A stretch of DNA of 64,000 nucleotides from NCBI GenBank assembly GCA_946480015.1, contig CAMLIL010000006.1, forward strand, positions 1-64,000. The letters are read 5' to 3'. Below, piece after piece: positions 35,064-44,881 of this stretch; the first letter of the stretch is position 1, and every line of letters begins with the position of its first letter. The DNA comes from an uncultured Oxalobacteraceae bacterium. Lineage in GTDB: Bacteria > Pseudomonadota > Gammaproteobacteria > Burkholderiales > Burkholderiaceae. The translations under genes and the position numbers were made by a program. The notes beneath the pieces were generated by a model. It did no database searches. It was not told where the DNA came from and saw only the letters and a list, made by a program, of their open reading frames with translations.

Positions 35064-36321
35064 AGCGCAGAGCCTCCGCCGGTTTGACGCGCGAGGCCGC
35101 GTAGCTCGGGTAGAGCGTGGCGACAAACGCCAGCAGCACAGCCACGCCGCCGATCGCCAGCACGTCGGGCCAGCGCAGGTCGGACGGCAAGGTGCTGATC
35201 AGGTAGATATCCTTGGACAGGAAGTGCACGCCCAGCAGGCGCTCGATAAACGGCACGATCACGTCGACATTGAGCGCCACCAGCACGCCCAGCGACACGC
35301 CGGCCAGCGTCCCCATGATGCCCACCAGCGCACCTTGAATAATGAAGATCTTCATGATCGAGCGCGGCGACGAGCCGAGCGTGCGCAGGATCGCGATATC
35401 GGCCTGCTTGTCGGTCACGGTCATGACCAGGGTGGCGACCAGATTGAAGGCGGCGACGGCGATGATCAGGGTCAGGATAACGAACATCATCTTCTTCTGA
35501 CTCTGCACGGCGGCGAACCAGGTGACATTCTGCTTGGACCAGTCGCGGATATACCATTCGCCCGGCAAGCTTTGCATCAGTTCGTGCGCCACCTGCGGGG
35601 CCCGGTGCAGGTCGGCGATGCGCAGGCGCAGGCCGGCCGGCCCGGGCAGGCTGGCGATCTCCTCGGCGTCAGCCAGGTGCACGAAAGCCAGGCCGGAGTC
35701 GAACTCGAAGTGGCCGGATTCGAAGATGCCAGCGACGGTGAAGTTGACCAGGCGCGGCGCGATGCCGTCCGCACCGGTGTCGCCGCGCGGCACCGCCATG
35801 GTCACCTTGTCGCCGACTTTCAGCTCCAGCGATTTGGCCAATTCCAGCCCCAGGATGATGTTGAAGGCGCCCGCCTGCAGCGCGTCGAAGCGGCCCTGCT
35901 TGACGTTTTTGGGCACGTCCGACACCTTCGGTTCTTCGGACGGCAGCACGCCGCGCACGATCGCCGGGCGCATCACGCCGTCGCTCATCAGCATGCCCTG
36001 GGTTTCGGCGAACGGCGAGGCGCCCTTGACTTCCGGATTCTTGAACGCCTCCCTCGCGGTGGCGCGCCAGTCGCTCATGGCGCCGCGCGTGTCGAACACT
36101 TCGATATGCGCCAGCACCGACAGCATGCGGTCGGTGACCTCTTTCTGAAAGCCGTTCATCACCGACAGCACCACGATCAGCGCCGCCACGCCAAGGGCGA
36201 TGCCGGAGACCGAAATGAGCGAGATGAAGGAGATGAAGCTGTTGCGGCCACTGCGCCGGCCGGCACGCGTGTAGCGCAGCCCGACCGACCATTCGTACGG
36301 TAGCTTGTTAATGAAACTCAT
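35056..36321 (-). CDS. LolC/E-family lipoprotein-releasing permease, second copy
   Basis: 421 residues. One N-terminal and three C-terminal membrane helices flank a large periplasmic domain, the standard MacB/LolC/E topology. The N-terminus ([27 protein letters not shown]) and the [21 protein letters not shown] coupling region fit LolC/E. It overlaps the preceding lolD stop by 4 bp. Relative to its paralogue at 37030-38295 it is about 70% identical by eye. Whether the two form a LolC/LolE heterodimer or two separate homodimeric complexes cannot be told. Confidence 0.9.
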   Translation of the reverse strand: MSFINKLPYEWSVGLRYTRAGRRSGRNSFISFISLISVSGIALGVAALIVVLSVMNGFQKEVTDRMLSVLAHIEVFDTRGAMSDWRATAREAFKNPEVKGASPFAETQGMLMSDGVMRPAIVRGVLPSEEPKVSDVPKNVKQGRFDALQAGAFNIILGLELAKSLELKVGDKVTMAVPRGDTGADGIAPRLVNFTVAGIFESGHFEFDSGLAFVHLADAEEIASLPGPAGLRLRIADLHRAPQVAHELMQSLPGEWYIRDWSKQNVTWFAAVQSQKKMMFVILTLIIAVAAFNLVATLVMTVTDKQADIAILRTLGSSPRSIMKIFIIQGALVGIMGTLAGVSLGVLVALNVDVIVPFIERLLGVHFLSKDIYLISTLPSDLRWPDVLAIGGVAVLLAFVATLYPSYAASRVKPAEALRYE

Positions 36322-37037
36322 AAGGTAAGGTCAGTCTCGTGATGGGGAGCGCCGGCTGGCAGCGGCTGCAGGCCATGCCCGGTCAGGCGCAGCGCGCGGT
36401 CGCAGCGGCGCGCCAGTCCCATGTCGTGGGTGACGATGACGAAGGCGGTGCCGAGGGTTGCGGACAGATCGAGCATCAGCTCGAAAATCTGCTGTGCGGT
36501 GGACTGGTCGAGGTTCCCGGTCGGTTCGTCGGCCAGCACGCAGGCCGGCTGGGTGACCAGCGCGCGCGCCAACGCCACGCGCTGGCGTTCGCCGCCCGAC
36601 AGTTCGCCCGGCACGTGCGTGGCCCGTTTGGACAGGCCGACCCGCTCCAGCATCGCCATCGCCTTCTGCACGGCGCTGGCGCGGCTTTCGCGCCGGATCA
36701 GCAGCGGCATGGCGACATTGTCGAGGGCCGAAAACTCGGGCAGCAGGTGGTGGAACTGGTACACGAAACCAAGCGCGCGGTTGCGCAGGTCGCCGCGCGC
36801 CGCTTCCGACAGCGCGCCCATGTCCTGGCCCTGCAGGCTGACCGAACCGGTGCTGGGGGTATCGAGCCCCCCCAGCAGATGCAGCAGGGTGGACTTGCCG
36901 GAGCCGGACGCGCCGACGATGGCCACATGCTCGCCGCGCGCGAGGGCAAAGTCGATATTGGACAGCACCTCGACCCGGTACGCGCCCTGCGTGTAGGTTT
37001 TGCCGAGCTTGCGGCAAGAGAGAATCGCGTCATTCAT
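36318..37037 (-). CDS. lolD: LolD lipoprotein-export ATPase, first copy
   Basis: 239 residues, with the same ABC motifs as the second copy ([43 protein letters not shown]). Eight bases overlap the end of the upstream lolC. Having one dedicated LolD with each permease suggests duplication of a lolCD pair rather than gain of a lone lolE. The product acts on the cytoplasmic face of the inner membrane. Confidence 0.92.
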   Translation of the reverse strand: MNDAILSCRKLGKTYTQGAYRVEVLSNIDFALARGEHVAIVGASGSGKSTLLHLLGGLDTPSTGSVSLQGQDMGALSEAARGDLRNRALGFVYQFHHLLPEFSALDNVAMPLLIRRESRASAVQKAMAMLERVGLSKRATHVPGELSGGERQRVALARALVTQPACVLADEPTGNLDQSTAQQIFELMLDLSATLGTAFVIVTHDMGLARRCDRALRLTGHGLQPLPAGAPHHETDLTL

Positions 37038-38295
37038 AGCGCAGCGCCTCCGCAGGTTTGACGCGCGCGGCGGTCATGCTCGGATAGATCGTGGCCAGGA
37101 AGGACAGCAGCACGGCGATGCCGCCGATGGCATACACGTCCGGCCAGCGCAGCTCGGACGGCAGGCTGGTGAACTGGTAAATATCCTTCGACAGGATCTG
37201 CGCACCTGTCAGGTGCTCGAAGAACGGCACGATCACGTCGATATTGAGCGCCACGATCACGCCTGCACTGACCCCGGCAAGGGTGCCGAGGATGCCGATC
37301 AGCGCCCCCTGGATCACGAAGATCTTCATGATCGAACGCGGCGAGGAACCGAGCGTGCGCAGGATGGCGATGTCGGGGTGCTTGTCGGTCACCGTCATCA
37401 CCAGGGTCGACACAAGGTTGAAAGTGGCCACGGTGATGATGAGGGCCATCACGATCATCATCATCTTCTTCTCGGTCTGGACGGCGGCGAACCAGGTCTT
37501 GTTCTGCTTGGACCAGTCGCGCACCGTGAGCCCACCGGGCAGGCTCGCCTCGAGCTCCTGCGCCACCTCGGGCGCCTGGTGCATGTCGGCGACCTTCAAA
37601 CGCAGGCCCGATGGCGCGGTGAGCCGTTCCATCTTCTGCGCGTCCTCGATATTTACGAAGGCCATGCCGGAATCGAATTCGAAATGGCCCGACTCGATCA
37701 GGCCCACCACCGTGAAGCTGCGCATGCGCGGCACCATGCCGGCCGGCGTGACCTGCGCCTGGGCCAGCGCCATGGTGACCTTGTCGCCGATCTGCAGACC
37801 CAGGCTGCGCGCGAGCGCATACCCGAGCACGATATTGAACTGGCCGGGGCGCAAATCGTCCAGGCTGCCCACGCGCACCGTTTTGGCGACCTCGGACACC
37901 TTCGGCTCTTCGGCCGGCAGCACGCCGCGGATCATGGCCGGGCGCATGCCGCCCGCGTGCAGCAGCATGCCCTGGGTTTGCACGAACGGCGCGGCGCCCT
38001 TGACGGCCGGGTTGGCGAAGGCTTCCCGGGCAGTCTGGCGCCAGTCGGCCAGGCCGCCCTGCGGGTTGATCACTTCAATATGCGCCAGTACCGACAGCAT
38101 GCGGTCGGTGACGTCCTTGCGAAAGCCGTTCATCACCGACAGCACGACAATCAGCGCGGCCACGCCGAGCGCAATACCGGACACGGAAATGAGGGAAATA
38201 AACGAGATAAAACTGTTGCGTCCGCTGCGCTTGCCGGCGCGCGTGTAGCGCAGGCCGACCAGCCATTCGTACGGCAGTCTGTGGATGATGCTCAT
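37030..38295 (-). CDS. LolC/E-family lipoprotein-releasing permease, first copy
   Basis: 421 residues from ATG 38295, the same length as the paralogue and starting [21 protein letters not shown]; a frame extension to 38337 is not needed. It has the same four-helix LolC/E topology and the conserved [21 protein letters not shown] region. It is the first gene of a five-gene operon lolC-lolD-lolC-lolD-tatD with overlaps of 8, 4 and 8 bp and a 2-bp gap. Lipoprotein sorting via Lol is essential in most proteobacteria. Confidence 0.92.
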   Translation of the reverse strand: MSIIHRLPYEWLVGLRYTRAGKRSGRNSFISFISLISVSGIALGVAALIVVLSVMNGFRKDVTDRMLSVLAHIEVINPQGGLADWRQTAREAFANPAVKGAAPFVQTQGMLLHAGGMRPAMIRGVLPAEEPKVSEVAKTVRVGSLDDLRPGQFNIVLGYALARSLGLQIGDKVTMALAQAQVTPAGMVPRMRSFTVVGLIESGHFEFDSGMAFVNIEDAQKMERLTAPSGLRLKVADMHQAPEVAQELEASLPGGLTVRDWSKQNKTWFAAVQTEKKMMMIVMALIITVATFNLVSTLVMTVTDKHPDIAILRTLGSSPRSIMKIFVIQGALIGILGTLAGVSAGVIVALNIDVIVPFFEHLTGAQILSKDIYQFTSLPSELRWPDVYAIGGIAVLLSFLATIYPSMTAARVKPAEALRYE

Positions 38296-38469
38296 GTGCT
38301 CCGTCAATGGATTTTTCGTAAGAGCGAAGTTTGCCACACAAAGCCCCTTCTTGACAGGATTGCCACTAGCGAATCGCGCCGCTCAAAAATAGGGCGAACC
38401 TATTTTGAAAACAGCGCTCAAATCTGCCATACGCTGCGCAAGCGGCGCAACCGGACACGGAGGCACGAG

Positions 38470-39657
38470 ATGGCGTTCAGCTTATTCGAATCGAAGGGCG
38501 TGCAGGTGGACCAGCAAAAATTCACCTGGCGTGACATGGTGCAAAAGCCGATCAGCAAACTGGACGACGACGCGTTTACGCGCGTGCGCATCATTCTCAT
38601 CAACGGGCTGGAAAACGAGGCGCTGCGCTTCGGCCACATGGCGGCGCGCTTCAACCGCGACCTGCGCCTGCCGCTGGCCCAGGTGCGCCGCACCGAGCAG
38701 CACCAGGCCACCATGGTCAACTGGCTGCTGGGGTCCGATCATTCGCCACTGGAAACCACCATCGGCTACGAGCAGGTCGCCATCGAAGTGACCGCCGCCG
38801 TGGCACAAAACGAGCCGGACCCGTATCTGGCCCAGGTGTACCGCTTCGGGCTGCTGGAAGACTTCGACCATCTCTACCGCTATTCCGCCCTGCTCGACCG
38901 GCTCGAAGGCAAGGACGCCAACAACATCCTGCAAAGCTACACGGACGTGCTGCCGGGGCGCCCGACCATGTTCCATCACCGCGCCCCCGAAGACGATCTG
39001 CGCATGCCGTACGATTCCAAGAGCGCGCAGTTTCTCACCAAGCTGCATGCGCTGACCATCGTGGCCGGCGAGTACCAGACCCACGACTACTATATGAATG
39101 TCGGCCCGCAGTTCGCCGATCCGGTGGCGCGCCAGCTGTACGCGGAAATCGCCTCGGTCGAGGAACAGCACGTGACCCAGTACGAATCCATGCTCGACCC
39201 GACCGAAAGCTGGATCGAACAATGGGTGCTGCACGAGGCGACCGAGTGCTACAACTATTACAGCTGCATGACGCAAGAGACCAATTACAAGGTCAAGGCC
39301 ATCTGGGAACGCTTTCTCGACTATGAGCTGGGGCACTTCCACCTGGCTTGCGACGCGCTCAAGAAATTCGAAAACCGCGATCCGGCCGAAATCATCACGA
39401 CCGACTTCGCCGTGCCGCTGGAGTTTCGCAGCCACCGCGACTATGTGCGCCAGGTGCTGTCCAATGAAGCCGGTCTCAGCGCCAATGCCACCCAGTTCGT
39501 CGCGCGCGAGCACGAGGGGCCCTTGTCGGCCCAATATCGTACACAGGTCAATGCCGACGGTTCGCCCAGCGAGATCGTCGCCGCCGGCTATGCGTGGACA
39601 CCCGGCGGCGAACTGACGCGCGCGCTGCGCGCTGCCGCCACGCCCACCGCGCACTAA
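38470..39657 (+). CDS. ferritin-like fold hypothetical protein
   Basis: 395 residues from ATG 38470, with GGAGG 6 bp upstream; the open frame to its left is antisense shadow of lolC. Helical throughout. Repeated Glu/His patterns fit a ferritin-like di-iron fold: RTEQHQA near 77, SVEEQHVTQYES near 238, and DYELGHFHLA near 293. No family name can be given. The neighbour downstream, 25 bp away, is a second ferritin-like protein, so they probably act together, perhaps in metal or oxidative-stress handling. No signal peptide. Confidence 0.75.
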   Translation: MAFSLFESKGVQVDQQKFTWRDMVQKPISKLDDDAFTRVRIILINGLENEALRFGHMAARFNRDLRLPLAQVRRTEQHQATMVNWLLGSDHSPLETTIGYEQVAIEVTAAVAQNEPDPYLAQVYRFGLLEDFDHLYRYSALLDRLEGKDANNILQSYTDVLPGRPTMFHHRAPEDDLRMPYDSKSAQFLTKLHALTIVAGEYQTHDYYMNVGPQFADPVARQLYAEIASVEEQHVTQYESMLDPTESWIEQWVLHEATECYNYYSCMTQETNYKVKAIWERFLDYELGHFHLACDALKKFENRDPAEIITTDFAVPLEFRSHRDYVRQVLSNEAGLSANATQFVAREHEGPLSAQYRTQVNADGSPSEIVAAGYAWTPGGELTRALRAAATPTAH

Positions 39658-39682
39658 GCGCACACTTGAATTAGGAGGACTC

Positions 39683-40480
39683 ATGGGCACCGCAGTTGCG
39701 CAAGAACACGTCGGCATGAACCGTACGGGCATCCAGATGTCGCCGATCGACGGACAGGCCATGCAGCAGGCCGATCCGGCCCTATTACCCAAGCAGGACG
39801 GCAGCGAGGGATCGCTCGCGGCCATCCGCAACGACTATATCGCCAATGCCGACGCGCTCGGCTCGGTGCCTTTGCCGGGCACGCTGAGCGGGGCGATCAA
39901 CATGGGCATGACCATGCTCAAGGGTGAGAGCCCCACCGTCCTGCTCGACAAGCTGGGCGAACGGCTGGCGTTCGAGCGTACCGGCACCCGGCTGTACGAC
40001 GCGCTGATCACCAAATGCGAAGTGCTGCCGGACGGCGGCATCAGCATGACGCTCGATGAGCTGCTGCGCATTCGCAATGACGAGTCGCGCCATTTCCTGA
40101 TGGTCAAGGAAGCCATCGAATCGCTGGGAGGCGATCCCACGGCGCAAACGCCGAGTGCGGATCTGGTCGGCGTGGAATCGCAGGGGCTGGTCCAGGTACT
40201 GAGCGATCCGCGCACGAACATTGCGCAATCCTTGCATGCCATCGTCACGGCCGAGCTGAGCGACAATGCCGGCTGGGAAACTTTGGTGGCCCTGGCCGAC
40301 GAGCAGGATTTGACGGAACTGGTCAGCAATTTCACGCTTGCCCTGGACGAAGAGCGCGAACACCTGAACATGGTGCAAACCTGGTATGAGGAAGCGATCG
40401 GGCTGAGCTATGGCGAAGTCGCGATCGAAGGGGATGCGACGGCCGCCCCGGATGTCGACGCCGGCAGTCCCAGCCCCTGA
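39683..40480 (+). CDS. ferritin-like domain protein
   Basis: 265 residues, preceded by AGGAGG. A four-helix ferritin-like core is suggested by ERLAFERTGTRLYD near 94-107, NDESRHFLMVKEA near 131-143, VTAELSDNAGWE near 190 and DEEREHLNMVQTW near 221-233, giving the E, ExxH, E, ExxH set of a di-iron site. It has an acidic, Pro-rich tail. It is co-directional with the larger ferritin-like gene. A weak hairpin lies at about 40515-40531 after the stop. Confidence 0.78.
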   Translation: MGTAVAQEHVGMNRTGIQMSPIDGQAMQQADPALLPKQDGSEGSLAAIRNDYIANADALGSVPLPGTLSGAINMGMTMLKGESPTVLLDKLGERLAFERTGTRLYDALITKCEVLPDGGISMTLDELLRIRNDESRHFLMVKEAIESLGGDPTAQTPSADLVGVESQGLVQVLSDPRTNIAQSLHAIVTAELSDNAGWETLVALADEQDLTELVSNFTLALDEEREHLNMVQTWYEEAIGLSYGEVAIEGDATAAPDVDAGSPSP

Positions 40481-40642
40481 GCAGACTCCACTGTCGTCCT
40501 CGGCCCCGGCGGCCCCTTTCGCGGGGGCTTATAAGCGAAGACGACCGCGAAGTTGTTCGTATGACCACCGCGCTGGCACCCGCGGCGAGAGCGGCGCGCA
40601 GGACATTTCCTCGTCGGCAGTAGATTTGTCCTACAATGCGGA

Positions 40643-41662
40643 ATGCCTCACATTACGCTTGTCCTGCCATTCGCCCTCCCCCCGTCCGAGCTGGCGCCCG
40701 ACCTGATCCGGGCCCTGCAAACGCCCTCGCTGGCCACACTGGTTTCGCGCACGTCCTCGCGCAAGGCGCTGCCATTTGACGACGCGCAACGCGCCCTGCC
40801 CTATGAACGCTGGCTGGCCGGTCGGCTTGGCCTGCCAGTCCAGGGCTCGCCCGCGCTGGCTGCACACGTGATGCGGGGCTATGGCCTCAATCCCGGCGCA
40901 GGCAGCTGGTTCATTGTCAATCCGGCCCATCTCGAAGTGGCGCGCAGCCATCTGCTGCTGCACGACACGCGCAGCCTGCGCCTGTCCGACGCGCATTCCC
41001 GCGCCCTGTTCGACGCCGCCAAACCCTACTTTGACGACAGCGGCAAGCCGCTGCACTATGGCGACGCCGCCACCTGGTTCATGCGCGCGGACGACTGGGC
41101 AGGCTTGTCCACCGCCAGTCCGGACGCCGCCACCGGCCTGAATCTGACCGACTGGCTGCCCACGGGCGAACGCGCGGCTGAGTTCCGCAAGCTCCAGAAC
41201 GAAGTTCAGATGCTGTGGTTCAACCACCCGGTCAACGCCGAGCGTGAAGAGCGCGCTCTGGCTTCCATCAACGGATTCTGGCCATGGGCGCTGGCCAAGG
41301 CCGGCGATGTCGCCCCCCTCCCCCTGCTTGCCGCAAGCAGCGCGCCGCCCTGGCTGGCCGCGCTCGCTGGCCAGGGCGCCGCTACGGTCGAGGCACTGGC
41401 CGCGGCGGGCGAGGACGCCATCCTGGTCGCTGGCGAACTGATCGGCCCTGCCCTGGCCACCGAATGGTCCAGCTGGCTGGCCGCGATGCAGCATCTCGAA
41501 CACAGCGTATTTGCGCCCGCGCTGGCGGCCCTGCGCGACGGCCGCGTCGACCAGCTGCGTCTGCTGCTCAGCCACCGTACCGGACACCTCGAACTGACCA
41601 CCACCCGGCTGGCCTTGCGCGCATTCTGGCGCAGCCCCAGCCTTGCCGCATTACTGCCGTAA
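40643..41662 (+). CDS. conserved hypothetical protein upstream of recJ
   Basis: 339 residues. This is the type of protein often found next to recJ in Burkholderiales and loosely labelled phosphoglycerate-mutase-like. It begins MPHITLVLPFALPP and has a GSWFIVNPAHLEVARSHLLLHD segment, an NEVQMLWFNHPVN block and SINGFWPWALAK. I cannot point to complete metal-binding motifs of cofactor-independent mutases, so the enzymatic role is uncertain. recJ starts 7 bp after its stop, so the two are probably co-transcribed. Confidence 0.75.
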   Translation: MPHITLVLPFALPPSELAPDLIRALQTPSLATLVSRTSSRKALPFDDAQRALPYERWLAGRLGLPVQGSPALAAHVMRGYGLNPGAGSWFIVNPAHLEVARSHLLLHDTRSLRLSDAHSRALFDAAKPYFDDSGKPLHYGDAATWFMRADDWAGLSTASPDAATGLNLTDWLPTGERAAEFRKLQNEVQMLWFNHPVNAEREERALASINGFWPWALAKAGDVAPLPLLAASSAPPWLAALAGQGAATVEALAAAGEDAILVAGELIGPALATEWSSWLAAMQHLEHSVFAPALAALRDGRVDQLRLLLSHRTGHLELTTTRLALRAFWRSPSLAALLP

Positions 41663-41669
41663 TTCATCC

Positions 41670-43364
41670 ATGACCCGTATTTCGATCCGCCCCTGTTCCT
41701 TCCGCCTGTCCGAAATGCTGCGCCAGAGCGGCGTGCACCCCGTGCTGGCCCGCCTGTACGCCGCGCGCGGCCTGACCGACAGCCGCGAACTGTCGAGCGA
41801 GCTGGCGGCGCTGATGCCGCCCGCCGGTCTGCTGCACATCGACGCTGCCGCCGTGTTCCTGGCCGACGCCATCGCGGCGGGCAAGAAAATGACCATCGTG
41901 GCCGACTATGATTGCGATGGCGCCACCGCCTGCGCCACCGCCCTGCGCGGCCTGCGCGCCATGGGTGCCACGGTCGACTACATCGTGCCCAACCGTTTCG
42001 AGTACGGCTACGGCCTGACGCCGGAAATTGTCGAACTGACGGCGCGCGAAAAGGCGCCCGACATCATCATCACCGTCGACAACGGCATCGCCAGCGTCGA
42101 CGGGGTGATCGCGGCCAAGCGCCTGGGCATCGACGTGGTCGTCACCGACCATCACTTGCCGGGCGACCAGTTGCCGCCGGCGCGCGTGATCGTCAACCCG
42201 AACCAGCCCGAATGCGGCTTTCCCAGCAAGCATCTGGCCGGAGTCGGCGTGGTGTTTTACGTGCTGCTGGCCGTGCGCGCCGAATTGCGCCGGCGCGGCG
42301 TATTCGATGCCCGGACCCAACCCAAGCTCGACCATCTGCTCGACCTGGTGGCGCTCGGCACGGTGGCCGACGTGGTCAAGCTCGACGCCAACAACCGCAT
42401 CCTGGTCGCGCAAGGACTCAAGCGCATGCGCGCCGGACGCATGCATCCCGGTGTCGCGGCGCTGTTCCGGGTGGCGGGCCGGGAGGCGCGCAGCGCGTCG
42501 CCCTTCGACCTGGGCTTTGCGGTCGGGCCGCGCCTGAATGCCGCCGGCCGCCTGGACGACATGTCGCTCGGCATCGAATGCCTGGTGACCGACGACGAAG
42601 GCCGCGCCTGGGCCATTGCCCAGCAGTTGAACGAGATTAACCTGAAGCGCCGTGAAATCGAAGCGGAAATGCAAGACACTGCATTGCTGCACCTGGATGC
42701 GTTCGAGCCTTCCAACAGCAACACCATCACCGTCTTCGATCCGGGCTGGCACCAGGGCGTGATCGGCATCGTGGCCTCGCGCCTGAAGGAGAAATTTTTC
42801 CGGCCGACCATTACCTTCGCGCCGGGCGGGGATGGCTGGATCAAGGGCTCGGGCCGCTCGATTCCCGGTTTCCACCTGCGCGACGCACTCGACCTGGTGT
42901 CGAAAAAGGCGCCCAGCCTGATCGACAAATTCGGCGGCCATGCCATGGCGGCCGGCCTGACCATCCGCGCCGATGCCTTCGATGCCTTCGCGCAAGCCTT
43001 CGAGGCGGTCGGGCAGGCCTGGCTCAGTGCCCAGCAGCTTGAAAGAGTCATCGAAACCGATGGCCCGCTGGAAGACGCGTATTACACCACCGAGTTCATC
43101 AGCCTGATGGACGGCCAGGTGTGGGGCCAGGGCTTCGCCCCGCCCGTCTTCTGCGACGAATTCCGCGTGGTCAGTCAGCGTATCCTCAAGGAGCGCCACC
43201 TCAAGCTGCAGCTGGAACGCAACGGCCAGCGCTACGACGCGATCTGGTTCGGTCACACGGCCTCGGTGGGCGAACGGGCCCGGGTAGCATTCCGGCTGGA
43301 CGCCAACGAGTACAACGGCGTCACCCGGGTGCAATTGATGGTGGAGCACGCCGAACCGGCGTGA
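41670..43364 (+). CDS. recJ: single-stranded-DNA exonuclease RecJ
   Basis: 564 residues from ATG 41670. DHH-family motifs: VADYDCDGATA (motif I), ITVDNGIAS, VVTDHHLPGDQLP (DHH), and the DHHA1-domain GGHAMAAGL. The 5'-3' exonuclease acts on single-stranded DNA in recombination and mismatch repair. Length and motifs are complete. The short gap to the upstream gene suggests an operon; the downstream toxin-antitoxin pair has its own promoter. Confidence 0.95.
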   Translation: MTRISIRPCSFRLSEMLRQSGVHPVLARLYAARGLTDSRELSSELAALMPPAGLLHIDAAAVFLADAIAAGKKMTIVADYDCDGATACATALRGLRAMGATVDYIVPNRFEYGYGLTPEIVELTAREKAPDIIITVDNGIASVDGVIAAKRLGIDVVVTDHHLPGDQLPPARVIVNPNQPECGFPSKHLAGVGVVFYVLLAVRAELRRRGVFDARTQPKLDHLLDLVALGTVADVVKLDANNRILVAQGLKRMRAGRMHPGVAALFRVAGREARSASPFDLGFAVGPRLNAAGRLDDMSLGIECLVTDDEGRAWAIAQQLNEINLKRREIEAEMQDTALLHLDAFEPSNSNTITVFDPGWHQGVIGIVASRLKEKFFRPTITFAPGGDGWIKGSGRSIPGFHLRDALDLVSKKAPSLIDKFGGHAMAAGLTIRADAFDAFAQAFEAVGQAWLSAQQLERVIETDGPLEDAYYTTEFISLMDGQVWGQGFAPPVFCDEFRVVSQRILKERHLKLQLERNGQRYDAIWFGHTASVGERARVAFRLDANEYNGVTRVQLMVEHAEPA

Positions 43365-43381
43365 CCGGCGCGCTTGCACCA

Positions 43382-43419
43382 ACTCCGGAAAAGGAGTATA
43401 ACAACTCCATAACCGGAGT
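43382..43419. promoter_or_regulatory. operator/promoter of the Xre-RES toxin-antitoxin pair
   Basis: Two nested inverted repeats: ACTCCGG (43382-43388) with CCGGAGT (43413-43419), and GGAGT (43393-43397) with ACTCC (43404-43408). A TATAAC -10-like hexamer (43397-43402) lies inside, and the last arm covers the ribosome-binding GGAG 6 bp before the antitoxin ATG. This fits autorepression by the antitoxin. Confidence 0.65.
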
Positions 43420-43424
43420 AAATC

Positions 43425-43862
43425 ATGAATCTCGCCTACGCTTATCCGAAAAGCCGCTTTGAACCGGCGGTGCTGATCGACCTGAACGCACGGCCCGAAC
43501 GCGAGCGCCTGTCCAAGTCGGCCCTGAAAGGCTTTTTCAAACTCGTCGCCGCGTGGAAGTTGCGCGACGAAGACGCCCGTGAACTGCTGGGCGGCCTTTC
43601 CTCGTCCACCTTCTACGAATGGAAAAAGAACCCGGACCGGGTGCTGGAGGTCGACCGCATCACGCGCATCTCGTATCTGCTGGGTATTTACAAATCCCTG
43701 CACATTCTCTACGGCGACAAACTGGCCGACGAATGGGTGTCGCTGCCCAACAAAAACCCGATTTTCGCCGGGCGTACACCTTTGTCGCAAATGCTGGCGG
43801 GCGGCATCCTGTCCATGCAAACCGTGCGCAAATTGCTCGATGCACGTCGCGGAGGCCTGTAA
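43425..43862 (+). CDS. Xre/MbcA/ParS-type antitoxin
   Basis: 145 residues. The N-terminal half has an Xre-like helix-turn-helix (LKGFFKLVAAWKLRDEDARELLGGLSSSTFYEWKK). The C-terminal half carries the DUF2384 toxin-binding domain (RISYLLGIYKSLHILYGD, ADEWVSLPNKNPIFAGRTPLSQMLAGG). It neutralises a RES-domain toxin and represses its own promoter, where the palindromes are. The RES gene starts 3 bp after the stop. Confidence 0.88.
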   Translation: MNLAYAYPKSRFEPAVLIDLNARPERERLSKSALKGFFKLVAAWKLRDEDARELLGGLSSSTFYEWKKNPDRVLEVDRITRISYLLGIYKSLHILYGDKLADEWVSLPNKNPIFAGRTPLSQMLAGGILSMQTVRKLLDARRGGL

Positions 43863-43864
43863 TC

Positions 43865-44551
43865 TTGGCGGCCATTGAACCGAAGACCACGGCGCTGCGC
43901 CAGTTCGACACTTGCCGCCTGATCCCGTCGCGCTTTGCCGACGTCGAAGATTCGGTGCTGAGCCCGCTGGCGGACGACGACGCCACCTTGCGCGACCTGT
44001 TCGACCTGGACAACGCCACCAATGAACGCCTGCGTGGCGAATATGGCGGGCTGCCCGGCATCGGCGTGGATGAACTGGTGTTCGGCGTGCCGAACTTTCG
44101 CATCATCAACGCGGCCTACACCTATCCACGCCCCGAGGGCAGCCGCTTTAACGACGGCGAACGCGGCGCCTGGTACTGCGCCTTCGAGATCGACACCGCG
44201 CTGGCCGAAATCACCTTCCACAAGACCGTGGAATACCAGGAAATCGACCGCTTCGACGACAGCGTCACCTACCAGACCCTGCTGGCCGACTTCACCAGCG
44301 CGTTTCACGACCTGCGCGGGGCGGGCGGGGTCGCCAAATACCTGGACCCGCAGAGCTACATCGAATCGCAAAAGCTGGCTGCCCGGCTGCTCGATGCCGG
44401 CTCGATGGGCATTCTCTATCCCAGCGTGCGGCGCCCGGACGGCACTTGCCTGGCGTGTTTCCGCCCTGCCCTGGTCGGCAATGTGCGCAAGGGCCAGGCG
44501 TATCGCCTGACCTGGTCCGGCTCGCCCACGCCTCTGATCGAAGCCATCTGA
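43865..44551 (+). CDS. RES-domain toxin
   Basis: A TTG at 43865 is chosen because GGAGG lies 9 bp upstream and it directly follows the antitoxin stop; 228 residues. RES motifs are visible: an N-terminal R (CRLIPSRFAD), a glycine-rich middle with R..EGSRFNDGERGAWYCA, E in ALAEITFHK, and a late S in SMGILYPSVRR. RES toxins degrade NAD+. This copy is longer than minimal RES proteins but all key positions seem kept. The partner antitoxin and operator make it a complete module. Confidence 0.87.
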   Translation: MAAIEPKTTALRQFDTCRLIPSRFADVEDSVLSPLADDDATLRDLFDLDNATNERLRGEYGGLPGIGVDELVFGVPNFRIINAAYTYPRPEGSRFNDGERGAWYCAFEIDTALAEITFHKTVEYQEIDRFDDSVTYQTLLADFTSAFHDLRGAGGVAKYLDPQSYIESQKLAARLLDAGSMGILYPSVRRPDGTCLACFRPALVGNVRKGQAYRLTWSGSPTPLIEAI

Positions 44552-44553
44552 AC

Positions 44554-44880
44554 ATGAATATGCAAACCAAGCCTGAAAACGACATCGAACTGCGCCAGAA
44601 GATCAACCGTGAAACCGCCCGTCTGCCATGGGCGGAACTGCAGCGCCACTTTGCCCAGGGCACGGTGATCTATGTGAGCGAAGAACTCGATCTGGTGGAC
44701 GTGGCCGTGCGCATCTCGCACGACGACAAGAACAGCATTGCGCGCTGGATGAATGAAGGCAAGGTCGCCAAGGTCAGCGACCAGCAGGCGCAGGCCTGGA
44801 CGGCCGCCTCAGCCGAACTGTGGACCTCGGTCGTCAGCCCCTTCGTGCTGGTGCAGCCGCAGAAGTCCCCGCTGCACTGA
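44554..44880 (+). CDS. DUF2288 family protein
   Basis: 108 residues from ATG 44554, 2 bp after the RES stop. The sequence (TARLPWAELQRHFAQGTVIYVSEELDLVDVA; ARWMNEGKVAKVSDQQAQAW) matches small conserved proteobacterial DUF2288 proteins of unknown function. No signal peptide. Close spacing puts it on the toxin-antitoxin transcript, but the family is widespread without such a neighbour. Confidence 0.8.
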   Translation: MNMQTKPENDIELRQKINRETARLPWAELQRHFAQGTVIYVSEELDLVDVAVRISHDDKNSIARWMNEGKVAKVSDQQAQAWTAASAELWTSVVSPFVLVQPQKSPLH

Positions 44881-44881
44881 T

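Noticed and set aside
37000..38469. Long 5' extension of the 395-residue ferritin-like gene
   Set aside because: Antisense to lolC; a good ribosome-binding site and ATG at 38470 define the real start.
41664..43820. 718-codon frame antisense to recJ
   Set aside because: Codon-phase shadow; RecJ motifs lie on the + strand.
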